From assembly GCA_049999725.1 (NCBI GenBank), contig JBNGIS010020642.1, positions 1-25,378 on the forward strand: a stretch of DNA of 25,378 nucleotides, written 5' to 3'. Source of the stretch: Haplomitrium mnioides (taxonomy: Eukaryota; Marchantiophyta; Haplomitriopsida; Calobryales). A program made the position numbers and the translations under genes. Positions 10,394 to 20,440 of the stretch are shown piece after piece. Position 1 is the stretch's first letter. The number at the start of each line of letters is the position of its first letter. A model generated the notes under the pieces. It was not told the origin of the DNA. It ran no database searches and worked only from the letters and a program-made list of their open reading frames with translations.

Positions 10394-11337
10394 ACCAGAC
10401 AGAAACAAATGAGAGAGAAGATTGAGTGAAATACAAATAACAGACTGAGGGCTGAAATGTAATACTTTTAACTTTATATTTTCTGGTGTCATACTCCATG
10501 TCAAATCCACATCTGCACTGCTGCACTCTGCTCTACTACTAACCAAATATCTCTACCCTCCTATCATCCAAACTCCATGTCTTCAGAAATTCAAACTACA
10601 AACTACTTCAAATGCTCCTGCAATCTGCTCAACTACTACTCAATATCAATAACATCCATATCTCCTATTCCATATCTTCCAACTCCTTATCTTCAGAAAT
10701 TCAAATTACAACTACTCAGATGTACTCCGTGCGATCTTCACCTTGTGGAGTCAACACAACGCTTTCGACCATTCAGCCTCATCATGTATGGCAGTGACAA
10801 GCCGCCACAACTCCCTGCTGGTGTCATCAGTTCCTGACAGCAGGTTTCGATCAACGACCTTCATGCTGAGTTTCTGCCACTCTCCGGAGGTAACGGGAAA
10901 ACTCAGCCATGATGATGCCTTGCACTTCACGCACCTTTCTCTCCAACTTCACTTCCACAATAGCAATTACTACACACTGCTCTGCCATCAGCTACAAGGT
11001 ATACTTCTGATCTGATCTCCCTGCAGCCTCCAACAAAATCACAAAACAAAACTGGCCTCCTAACTGTTGTCTCTCTTTTTTAATTTCTCAAGTCCCAATT
11101 TCCAGGCCAGACCTGCAACATTACACTTCTAACATATAACTCACAATATCCCTTACCATCCTCATCTTCTTCATTCATGTCTGATTCTGTCCTTTTGGAA
11201 CTTCTTCATTGCTGCACCTTGGCACTCTGTTTTCAGATCCTCAACCCTGATCTGCTAATCCTGCTTGAACAAACACTCTGCACCAACTCCTTGTTTCTGC
11301 TCAGTCTTGATAAGCTGTACCTCCTGCATAGTCTGCC

Positions 11338-11704
11338 TCACATCACTGGATCTGAAGGAAACCTCCCTTCTTCCTTGAATTTCAAGGTACCTTCCAAAGC
11401 TTCCAATCGATCTTTATCCTTCAAACCCAAGGCTTCTGTATCCTTCACCTGCAGCTCATACAATTCAAAGGCACGGTCTCTTGCTGCCAGTTTCTCTTGT
11501 AACAGAAGCATCTCTTGCTCTTTACAAGAAGCATCTCTTGCTCTTTCTTGTCAATAGATATCTCCATTTCTAGAGATGTCTGTTCTTGCTCTGTCAATTC
11601 AGCCACACAAACATTCACATCTACCTCCAACTGCGTCAAGATAGAACGCACCTTTTCTAAAAGGTTCCTGGACTCTTCACAAAACTCAGAAGCAGCCACT
11701 TTGA
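11338..11704 (-). pseudogene. Captured coiled-coil gene fragment, frameshifted
   Basis: From about 11704 the minus strand reads VAASEFCEESRNLLEKVRSI and continues through a Glu/Lys/Leu-rich coiled coil with SLEMEISIDKKEQEMLL. After a frame change it continues KEQEMLLLQEKLAARDRAFE, then KDTEALGLKDKDRLEALE, to a stop at 11338-11340. The break is caused by a 23-base tandem duplication (11504-11526 and 11527-11549). The style resembles plant coiled-coil proteins such as FRIGIDA-like or filament-like proteins, but I cannot name the donor. It directly follows the FHA fragment out of frame, so the two look like separate captures or separate exons joined. Confidence 0.5.
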
Positions 11705-12073
11705 CATTACCTCATCTCCTCCTTCCAGATTAACGGAATTGTTCTTCTTCAGCGTTTTCCTATTAACCTGCACCACTCCATTACTTCCAGTGCTCTCCAA
11801 CAAAACAGTGGCAGCTCCTTCATGGTGACTGTACCCCAATCTACATAGAGTTGTACTAATAGTTGTGTCCTTTAGTTGCAAGTTGCAGCTCCGGCTCCTT
11901 GCCCTTTCCTTTTGTATTCCTCGTAAGAATCTCCCTACATCTTGGCCTTCCTCCTCCGTCTCCTCTGAGAGCGCAGCTCCAACGATGGTACTCCCTTCTG
12001 CATTCGTGCTTGTGTCCTCGTCTCTGACATAAGTCTCCTCCGAGTCTGTTGTCTTTTCTTTGTCTCCAATCAA
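11657..12073 (-). pseudogene. Captured FHA-domain fragment, like plant FHA-AAA ATPases
   Basis: The frame begins IGDKEKTTDSEETYVRDEDT and runs through an acidic linker to an FHA-like segment at about 11900-11705: CNLQLKDTTISTTLCRL, then VLLESTGSNGVVQVNRKTLK and NNSVNLEGGDEVM. The pattern (C-x-L-x-LKD-x-x-I, then NG-x-VQVN-x-K-x-x-KN, then L-x-GGDE) is the FHA fold as found near the N-terminus of plant FHA-domain AAA ATPases. FHA domains bind phosphothreonine peptides. The domain is cut right after GGDEVM, and no AAA module is present. An upstream open frame (12255-12070, MANHNVPADL...) is on the same strand in another frame and may come from the same donor's N-terminal linker. Confidence 0.6.
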
Positions 12074-12332
12074 GTCTTCAACTGCTTCTTTACCTCCACA
12101 CCAGATTGACTTTGAATGTGCATTTCAGTTGCTTCTAGTGTTTTCTGTAAAGCAGGAGTTCCCTTCATGGCTTCTGGCTTAGCAAGAGATACAATAGCCA
12201 TCTTCTTAGCTTTACAGGCAGATGTGAGATCCGCTGGAACATTATGATTGGCCAAATGACCTGTTTGGAGTCCACTAAAACGAGAATTATGATTCTCTCG
12301 GGGCGAGTCAAATGCAGAGACTTCCTTTACTT

Positions 12333-12929
12333 CTAACTTGGAGATCTTGCCCTGTTTGCCATCACCCTGAATACATGGAAGTAATTCATCTTGTTTTCTT
12401 TTAATACCACCAGATCTGCGTTTTTTTTGGGAGCTTCCTTTTGTTCCGAACTTTCCTTCTCAAAATTATTCATGGGGTAACCAACTGAATTGAAATTTGT
12501 CATTGCACCCTCACCTCGATACAACCTGGCAGCATTGTCATAAGCACGAGCAGCTGCTTCTTCTGTGGTAAAATTTTCAAGCCACAACCGTTTTCCTTCA
12601 GGAGTGCGAATATCTGCTGTACGAATAGTCGAAAGGCGATGAGCAACGACAACGGTTGTTCTCCCTACTGCAGCTGAATCAAGAGACTCTTGGACTAATT
12701 TCTCAGATTCTGCATCTAGTGCACTGGTTTCTTCGTCCAACAGGAGAATTGGAGGGTTCTTCAAGAAAGCCCGGGCAATGGCGATTCTCTGCTTTTGTCC
12801 TCCAGACATTTGAACACCTCGCTCACCAACATGTGTGTCGTATAAATCAGGCAATCCGCTGATAAAATTGTGTGCATTCAACGCTTTGGCTGCCTTAATT
12901 ACTTCCTTGTCTGAAGCCCCCTTTGATGA
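12333..12929 (-). pseudogene. In-frame chimera: ABCB transporter ATPase fragment fused to AP2/ERF fragment
   Basis: From about 12920 the minus strand reads [20 protein letters not shown], the linker before the signature of a plant ABCB (P-glycoprotein) nucleotide-binding domain. The signature [13 protein letters not shown], Walker B and D-loop [16 protein letters not shown], and H-loop VAHRLSTIR follow, all uninterrupted. Walker A is absent. The usual Ala after the Walker B Glu (DEAT) is Glu here. At 12617-12609 the frame passes from TADI into [20 protein letters not shown] and [20 protein letters not shown], the C-terminal two thirds of an AP2/ERF domain lacking its first DNA-contacting strands. 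A charged tail continues to a stop at 12333. No ATG lies at the ABC start, so translation from here is doubtful. It is an exonised or processed fragment set, not a working transporter or transcription factor. Confidence 0.8.
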
Positions 12930-13555
12930 ATGCCTTCACATATCTCTCTCGATAAAACCTTCAATCGATCCGATCGTGAATAATGGATATAGTATCAATG
13001 ATAGGCAGCAATGTCGAATATCCTGCAATGTTTGGCAGGACCTTGGTTGACTCCTCTCAGTTCGTTTTGCAACTCCAGTCAGCGCCAGCTGACATGAGCA
13101 TCTCGACGGCATCAGCATCCCACACTCCCACTTGCAATGAACGCCAGGTAAAAGAACATCCGAACCGCACGGAATGGAGCCATAACTTCGCATCTTATCC
13201 TGGCTGCTGCGCTGTATTGTGCTCGACTTTCATTGTCGGAGATCTTGCAGCGAATTCTACTTTTCTTGTTCCACTTTGTAACAAAGTCCTTACTCTGTCC
13301 CTGACAGAGTTTTAGCAAAGACCATAATTCGTTGGAGTACATATGAGGCTCAAAACAAGCCTTTTGACCTCGAATCCCCCACACTGCACAATCCAATACA
13401 TCGCCATGTTCACGAGACCGGCACAACCGCCGCTTGGGAAAACTCGAACGACACCTGAACCCATACTTGGAACGGGGAGACGAGGAAAAGTTGCCCGAGC
13501 ACAACAGAGTTGCATGGTGGAGACCGGTACACCCCATTCTTCTATGCCTTTGTCC

Positions 13556-13936
13556 TCATGCTTTCCAATCACCCAAGCAAGACCCGCGCTTCCGCATTTT
13601 GTAGCGACCATCCCGCTGTTTGTTCGCAGTATTCTCCACTTCACCTTCGAACCTCAATAAACTAGCACCTGAAGCCTTGGTCCCCTTCGCCTTTTCCTTC
13701 TTAGAGCCCAACTTACCTGTCGCGGACGCTCTCTTCATAACCTTGCGTCCACCGTCTTCCTCATCTTCAGCAAAACTCATCCTCATCTTCATCTTACCGT
13801 CGCTGCCAGAGTTTGTGCGATCATAATCGCGTGACTCGTCCTTGGAGGTAGACATTTCCCTACCACCAATGCCAAAGCAGAGTGCCAACCGAATTCTGAA
13901 CAAGAGGTGTATTAAATTTTCTGAATCCAACAACAA
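13556..13936 (-). pseudogene. Captured Lys-rich, acidic-patch coding fragment of unknown origin
   Basis: From ATG 13856 (MSTSKDESRDYDRTNSGSDG) the minus strand encodes a charged segment with KMRMSFAEDEEDGGRKVMKR, then KLGSKKEKAKGTKASGASLL, ending at 13556. Acidic runs between Lys-rich stretches are common in plant nuclear proteins. I cannot name the family. Same strand and same element as the ABCB-AP2 chimera, so probably another captured piece. The neighbouring stretch 13940-14225 also reads protein-like on the minus strand (GAKIKKAFGKEDWQRNLQPK; then, in another frame, AKKSVIPQWRLALERKQQQA), with a stop and a frame change. Confidence 0.35.
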
Positions 13937-14522
13937 TTATGCGCCTGCTGCTGCTTACGCTCCAGTGCCAAACGCCACTGCGGGATGACAGATTTTTTGG
14001 CTGCACTATCTTGATATGCAGAGGCCATCTACTCTTCCTCAACTCGATCAGCGTCTTCCTTTTTGGTTGCAAATTCCTCTGCCAGTCCTCCTTGCCGAAT
14101 GCCTTCTTGATTTTAGCACCTCTATGGGCATTTTTCTTCAGAGGAGGCCCTCCGGCGGCGCCGCCACCAAACGTACCCTATTTAAACCCAGCATACTCCA
14201 CGTAACGTGTTCTACCATCCTTCTTGGCCTCCTCACGGGAAATTAGGAAATCTTAATTAAAACTGAAATTCTGCAAATTCTGAATTCTTGAAATTCTGAA
14301 AAACTCCTATTTGTTGCCTCGGAAGCATAATCTGCATTTCCCACCTGAACTTGCTGCTTGTCATATTTTTCTTTCCTTGGCACGCTTCAAACACTGACAG
14401 AATGGTACTTCCCTGTGGTCAGAAGACGCCCTTTTGTTGTTCAATGATGAATCTGCTCATCCTTGTGCTCCACTACAAGCTCTTTCAAAAGCTTTTTAAA
14501 TCACCTACCTCGTGACCTAACA

Positions 14523-14527
14523 AGCTC
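14523..14527. repeat. Right target-site duplication AGCTC
   Basis: AGCTC follows the terminal CCTAACA at 14522 and copies 10155-10159. T2 sequence resumes to its right. Confidence 0.6.
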
Positions 14528-15814
14528 CTCTAGTAGATTCAGAACAAAAGAATGATACCTTGAAACCTAGTTGGTAGCATTCATATCACCCTCTTGAAAA
14601 GATTGTTAACGTTTCTTTGTCAGCAACTGATGAAGACAACAAAGTCTAAGATCAAAATGTGTTTGTCAATTTTACTCTAAGAACAAATTCGCAAGACCAA
14701 CTCAATTTTAGTTGCACTATATTGTCACCTTTAGCAACATTCAGTCAAACTGTTACTTCTATTAAAGTTGGATTACAAATCATGATTGGAGTGACATTTG
14801 GAAAAGGAAAGCTATTGACTACATCATCAAAAGAAAGTTCAAGCAATGATTTCCAACTAGAAATATTTCTCTCAAATTATTTCCAAGGTTAACAAATGTT
14901 GCTATATATTCAAGATTTTGGTGAGAATGTTGTTTTGACTTGGTTGAGCTCTCCTACTGCTTAAATGTCTTTCCTTAAATTTAAGGAGGATACTCAAAAC
15001 TCAAAATATACTTCAAATTTGATGCAAATGATCTTGAAGATAATTCTTTGTCTCCAATGGTTGGTTTCACATGTGAACCAAATTAAACACCCAAATATAA
15101 GAGTTCTTTTTGTGGGCCAAAACCCAAATAGGTAAACTCTTTATGTGATAATTCTTTGCCCATGATAACACTCATGACAAGAGCTTTATAAAGAGGAAAC
15201 TAGATCTTAGATAAATTTTGAAGTTGAGGAGAATTTTATGTTGTAAAATTAATTATATGTTTTTGTGCAAGACAAATTTCATTTGAGCTATCAAAGAAGC
15301 ATACTTTCATCAAAGCATAAAGAATCAATATATCACATTATAGTAAGGAATACCAAGAAAAAAATTCAAACTTATGCAATTGATTTACTTTGTCTAGCGA
15401 TACCATTGTATGTGGAAGATCATTCAAGTTAATATTATCCATAGGGAACAAATCGAATCCAAAGAATAAAAAAACTAAAAAATGCAAATCCTATAGGCAC
15501 TTTTGGAAGGAGAGATTTATCTCGTAGAGGGGTATTTGCATATGGGTGGAAGGACAACTTTCTTCAAGTACATTGTGAGACAGTGCTGACTCATGAAATA
15601 TACCAAATTCTACCAAATGGAAAGTTTATGGTTATTATAAAACTTATTTAAAAGAGAAGACCCCTAATTGCATTTAAGTTTCTTCGATTTTACAAAGCAC
15701 TGGATATCGTACTTTTCAAATGTCCTAAATGCAATAGCAATAGTTTTGTTGTTTGTGAAACATATAAAGAGATTAAATCATTGTGAGAGAGATTCATTTT
15801 AGTGTCTCACAAAG
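14528..15814 (+). pseudogene. T2: second, truncated copy of the transposase-like gene, first exon region
   Basis: This aligns by eye with T1 from about 4600 to 5811, in the same orientation. Shared stretches include CCAATGGTTGG (15056; CCTATGGTTGG at 5043), GGCCAAAACCCAAA (15115; 5103) and GAATACCAAGAAAAAA (about 15347; 5334), and the same intron donor (15814/15815). It is more decayed than T1, with many stops. Everything downstream of the intron (the catalytic region) is missing from the window. The 5' end is split off by the 10160-14522 insertion, with a minisatellite at 9925-10090 as its probable start. Confidence 0.65.
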
Positions 15815-16920
15815 GTAAAAAAATGATTTGGCTTTTGTTGTTCAAGATTGTATTATTGTTTTATTTACCCCTTTCTTACTGCGCTATTTTGAGTTGTATT
15901 TTTTCTTACGTGAGACTCCAACCATGAAAGACATTATTATCATTTTCTTTTCTTATATTATTACAAATCTAGAATTATTGTTTTATTTATTTGCACGTCA
16001 ATGACTTGTTTGTCTGTCTATGTTAACTAAAAAATTTGGGTTCTAGTTTTGTAATCAAGTGAGTTTAAAAGATTCCAAATGTGCAAAAGACTCTAAGCAC
16101 ACATAGGATTTGTTGTTGTTTTTTGCAACATATTGTTGGGCTCAAGTCTTTAAATGCAATAGATTCTTTGTTGTTATTGTTAGTCTTAAATGCACTCAAT
16201 GCTCTATTTGCGTTAGGAATTTGTTGTTGTTGTTGTTGTTTGTAGCTCCCAACGTGCCTAAAGTCTACACAAATATAGGATTCATTATTGTTGTTTGTAA
16301 TCTTTTGTATATATAGTATTTATGTACGTACAAGATTTGTTGTTGCTACTTGTAATCCTATGTGCATATATAGTCAATGTGGGTATAGGATTTGTTATTG
16401 TTGTTTGCAGCCCTATGTGTTCATCAAGTCTATGCATACATAGGATTTGTTATTGTTGTTTATAGCTCTATGCTCACAAAAGGATTTGTTATTATTATTT
16501 GCAACCCTATAGGTATATAGAGTTTATACATACATGGAATTTATTGTTGTCCTTTCAAACCCTTTGCACATTTACAGTCTAAAAGCATAAGAGATTCTAT
16601 ATTTTTTGTAAACTCATACGTATGTGGGACTCTAGGCTAATATGGGATTTGTTGCTGTTGTATGTAAACCCATGCGCACATAGAGAATAGATGCACATTA
16701 GAGTTGTTGTTGTTTGTAATCTTATGTGCGTATTGAGTTTATGTGCACATGAGACTTAGACTCCTTGTGCATACGAGACTCCATGTGCATATAGGATTCA
16801 TTGATACTGTTGGTAATATCTTGCACATTTGAGACTAATTGAACATCCGATATTCATTTTCTCTATTGTTCTCTTGTAATTATAGAGTTAGTGTTGTGGC
16901 TTCTAACCACCTTTTTGCAT
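15815..16920 (+). other. T2 intron, enlarged, without an acceptor
   Basis: It begins at the T2 donor GTAAAA and is T-rich. From about 16080 it turns into a degenerate minisatellite. No equivalent of the T1 acceptor and second exon follows. Instead, X2 sequence on the opposite strand begins by 17025. So T2 is truncated inside its intron. Confidence 0.5.
16080..16830. repeat. Degenerate minisatellite with embedded GTT runs in T2 intron
   Basis: About a dozen units of about 55-65 bases read roughly CCTATGTGCATATAGTCTATG, then CATACATAGGATTTGTTGTT, then GTTTGTAATC. The ATGCGCGCAT core is recognisable but CpG-depleted (TGTGCATA and similar). T1's intron holds a single core copy at about 6188-6205 followed by the same GGATTTGTT, so this array is an expansion at the homologous place. 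Confidence 0.75.
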
Positions 16921-17024
16921 AAGACTCCAAGTGCAAAAGGATTGGGAGTGCAGCAAGATTGAAACTTCAGCAAATAAAATTTTGTAAAGAAAATACTTTA
17001 TTATGTACAGAAATTACATCAATA

Positions 17025-19087
17025 TCATAAAACAACTCTATCCTCTTCAAGAGGAATTGTCTCATGTAAATCAATAGGCTGAGAAGCTTCAGCATCTACA
17101 GCCGCAAGAGAGTCACTTCGAGACTTTCTAGTCCTAGAAATGGCAACAGAATCACCAGTAGCACTTGCAATACCAAGAGGAATAGGTTCCTTGTGGTAGA
17201 CACACATTATATATGATTCCGTCATATTGGATGGCAAAGAAGCCATCGTCAAAACTCTTTGAGGAATGTAGATAGACTAACATCTATCATATTCCATAGC
17301 GATGCAATTTCGCATCAGCCTCAAAGCACAGACAAGCCATATGCCGGGTCTAGAGCAAAGATCTTAGATCCAATCTTGCTCTGTTGATAAATGGTCAATA
17401 AAAATTTTGTAAAGAGCCTGAAGCTTTTGATAAACATTCATATGAGCATTATCTCTTGGATGTTTTAGTTTTTCCAATACCGTAGGACAACTAAACACAC
17501 TATGCATAATTTTTCGAGGACAACCGCTTGCATCAGCAGGTTGCAAATTGAATAGCCTTGTGCTTCTCTTTCCCTCCTTTTTCTAGTAGCCCACAGTCCA
17601 ATACTCGTGGGTGTGAGTAGTTCTTGGACCACCGGAATGATGAATATTGCTTTTGTCCTTGTAGGAAAAAAAGCAAACAAATTAGACACTTGAAACAAAG
17701 TGTAGGAAAACGAAACAAGGTAAACTAGAAAACCAAAAAATCAAAAAGGAACTCACCAAATGTCGTAGTTGATGGCACATCAAACCTCTTGAAGAGCATC
17801 CTCAACGATGTCGAATTTTTGCAAAGAATGTATTATAAAAAAAGACCAAAAATCCAAAGTGGTGACTACCGCAAAAGAGGAAACCATATAAAAAATGTCG
17901 TCTCTAGAAAAAGGTTCAGAATCATCGTGCTTACATTCCTAAAGGTTGCAACCATAAGGAATATCTGCAATGGTCAAAGTGAAACATCTAGGTCTCACAA
18001 CTCCTTTCAACTAATGAGCACTGGGCTCCCCGTGGACTTGGTAATATGCCACGTTGATGGAACAAAGGACAGTAAGTCCTCGTCTTTGTCCCTTTGAACT
18101 CCATCAATTGGAAGTGCAGCAACATCATTTTATTGTCTTGATTTCCACTCTCTAGCTTTTTGGCAATGAAGTAGAAAAGCAAGAGGGTAGGAAACAAGTG
18201 TAGGGGGCTGGTCTTGATCATCTAGGGCTTCTTCGACCCCCAATCTTTTTCCCCCTTTGGGAGCTGTTGTCGATTTCTTGGCAAGATGCCATTTAAACGT
18301 TTTGTCCTTCTACACATAGCAAAAACAGAAAAACATTAGAGGTGAGAACAAAAAATGTTTTAACTTAGAAGAGGAAGATAATTGAGTAAAGACCATGGTA
18401 GTTAAACTAAGATTGACTTTAAAGGCCATGCCATCATGGAGATTGAAGTCCAGATGTACGTGGACTTCAAAGTCCATGCACGCATAGATGTTGCAGTCCC
18501 TGCACGTAGGGACTTGGAGTCCATGCACGTATAGACTTCAAAGTATCTGCGCGCTTGAACTTTGAAGTCCAAGTGTGACTAGACTTTGAAGTCCAAGCGC
18601 GAATGGACTTTGAAGTCCAAGCACGACTGGACTTTGAAATCCATGCTTGCATGGACATTCTATCCAAGCATTCAGGGACTCCAAGTCCCTACGCGCAGGG
18701 ATTGCACTGTCCATGTATGCATGGACTTTGACTATAATTGAATTTCATTTTAACAAAACACAATCCACAATAAACTCAATACAACTCTTAGACTAGACAA
18801 ATAAATGTAGAGTGGAAAAGAAAACTTACCAAAAGCTTCTTAAAACTTGAGTAAAACGCACCCATCTTTGACTCCTCAATGTGGAGAGAGTACTCCTCTC
18901 TTTCTTCTTCCCATGTACTGTAGTAAACTTTGGAGCAGAAAGATTTCACCATCACTACTAAAATTTTATGTCTTTGTGTTTTATGAGACATTTCATCCAT
19001 TGAAAGCTCTCTTGTTTCCACCCGTTTCAAAACTGATATTTTTACTTCATTAGAAAGACCCTGAAGGGACCTCCAAGGTGTCCACTT
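17025..19087 (-). pseudogene. X2: second, partial copy of the unknown X gene (3' half)
   Basis: The exon 19087-18830 reads WTPWRSLQGLSNEVKISVLK, then ELSMDEMSHKTQRHK and VYYSTWEEEREEYS, matching X1 1735-1461 closely. The GT donor (AAGCTTTTG|GTAAGT) at 18829 opens an intron to the AG at 18310, at the same position as in X1. The next exon, with VQRDKDEDLLSF, matches X1 479-994. X2 then continues beyond X1's break: donor at about 17755, then a segment with LQPADASGCPRKIMHSVFSC, then KLKHPRDNAHMNVYQKLQAL, to a stop at 17364. A further open frame 17252-17025 ends IPLEEDRVVL. Stops and frameshifts disable it. Family not recognised. Homology to X1 ends abruptly at about 19087 where unrelated repeat DNA starts. 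Confidence 0.6.
18420..18735. repeat. Palindromic minisatellite array in X2 intron
   Basis: About nine units of about 30-34 bases read GACTTTGAAGTCCAAGCGCG or variants with ATGCACGCAT cores. The array sits in intron 18829-18310 of X2, the same intron that holds the 1075-1378 array in X1. Confidence 0.85.
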
Positions 19088-20135
19088 GTGTTGACATGGT
19101 CCAAGTGCTGAGAAGGATAACTCAGTTAAATGAGCCATTGGAGCAGCATGATCAGCTGAAGAAAAGTAGATATGTAAGATTACAAGTTATTTGGCTAATA
19201 TAAGAATGTGGGAATTTGCGCACGGGTATATTTCATGTCTTATATTATGGAAAAGTCGGAATCTTGAGAGTGCTGTCTCAACACTGTTCGAGGGTTACAC
19301 GTTTGTTTTTCTATTGGGAGAATCGCACCATCAGCCGAGGTAAGAAGGAAGAGTTCTCATGGGGGAGGCCAATAAAAATGAAGAATCCTTCTGGGCTCTA
19401 TGGTAAAATGAAATGAAAAATAATAATCAGAAAATAAAAATAAACAGAATAAAATAAGGTAATAAAAACTAATCTAATTTGTCGAGGGCTAGCCATTCCC
19501 TACATCTTCTAACCTATTTATTGGAAAGTCGAAGGACAGTATGCCATGCAGAAGATGAATTGTCGAAGGCTATAAGGAGGGGCCTTGGACTAGACCCGTC
19601 CAAGGGCAGAGATAGGAAATGCAAGGAGCCTTATACCCCTATTGAGGATGCTATTCGAAAAAAAGAAAGGGAAACATCCACTTATACAACAAGAAGAAGA
19701 ATGTGGACAACTTATGAGACTAATTCCCATGTTGTGGAACACCTAGGATGTTAGCCAGTAGGAGGCTATTGCGTTCTCTATAGCTCAAAGGGATTCCAGT
19801 GGTTTTGCCTTTGAGCAGTCATCTCGCCTCTAGAGTGCTGCACGGAATGGGCATGATGACTCTGACATAGAAGAAGAAGGCAGAACGTGGGGGTGTTTGG
19901 CCAGCCACATCGAAGGAGGAGCATGTCGAAAAAGCAAGTTCGCCGACATTTGTAAGAATTCGAGAATTCTGCAAGAGCCCTTCCCCTAAATTTGCAAACT
20001 TGACTGATGAGTTGGTGTTCATTTTGTGCGTACATAAGCTCATTGGAAAGCTCTTTTCAAGGCACTTCCAACACAACAAATTTCAAGGCAAATGGTAAAG
20101 AATCAATAATACGATGACTGTTTAAAGTTCACTGA
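19088..20135. other. Repeat-derived DNA without a convincing gene
   Basis: X2 homology ends here with TGTTGACATGG, which could be an LTR-type start, but no matching end and target duplication were found. On the plus strand 19479-19754 is open (MSRASHSLHLLTYLLESRRT, then GLGLDPSKGRDRKCKEPYTP) without a recognised domain. Bases 19400-19480 are A-rich. No gene is called. Confidence 0.35.
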
Positions 20136-20137
20136 AA

Positions 20138-20440
20138 GTTTCAGAAATATGATCGGCTCATTGGAGCTCAGAAATCTGATCAGCTTATCAGACATTGGAG
20201 TTCAGAAATCTGATTGGCTCATTGGAGGTCAAAAATCTGATTGGCACATCGGAATTCAGAAATCTGATCGGCGGCATTGGAATTCAGAAATCTGATCGAC
20301 AACATTGGAATTTAGAAATCTGATCGACTACATCAAAATTCAGAATCTGATTGGACATATCGGAAGATCAGCCACATCAGAAGATCAGACATATCAAAAG
20401 ATCAGACATATCGAAAGATCGGACATAGGACATATTGGGA
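20138..20440. repeat. Tandem repeats: about 31-base and about 20-base units
   Basis: Bases 20138-20345 hold about seven units of roughly GGCTCATTGGARTTCAGAAA followed by TCTGATC. Bases 20350-20440 change to shorter units of about 19-20 bases, AGATCAGACATATCGAAAG. The second family looks like a shortened derivative of the first (GATC plus CATATCGGAA). Confidence 0.8.

Larger units (their letters stand above)
10160..14522 (-). mobile_element. LTR-type non-autonomous element carrying host gene fragments
   Basis: The element starts TGTTGGG and ends CCTAACA, so its termini are TG...CA in inverted order (TGTTGG against TGTTAGG on the other strand), and it is flanked by AGCTC on both sides. Base composition is clearly less A/T-rich than the T DNA it interrupts. 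On the minus strand, in 5'-3' order, it carries a Lys-rich fragment, an ABCB-AP2 chimera, an FHA fragment and a coiled-coil fragment. No reverse transcriptase, integrase or gag was recognised. I could not align two full LTRs at its ends, so assignment to LTR elements rests on termini, target-site duplication and the primer-site match. A Pack-MULE or Helitron is less likely: no long terminal inverted repeats with 9-bp duplication, and no TC...CTRR ends at an AT dinucleotide. Confidence 0.6.

Noticed and set aside
10577-11015. Overlapping plus-strand frames rich in Ser, Gln and Thr at the left of the capture element
   Set aside because: There is no motif, and the region is more likely LTR sequence; the captured coding pieces are on the other strand.
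13112-13660. Several overlapping open frames on both strands
   Set aside because: GC-richer DNA leaves many frames open; no domain recognised in any. They might include more captured DNA, but I cannot support it.
10160-14522. Helitron or Pack-MULE as the capturing element
   Set aside because: The ends are TG...CA with a 5-base duplication. There is no 9-base duplication with long terminal inverted repeats, and no TC start with CTRR end inserted between A and T.
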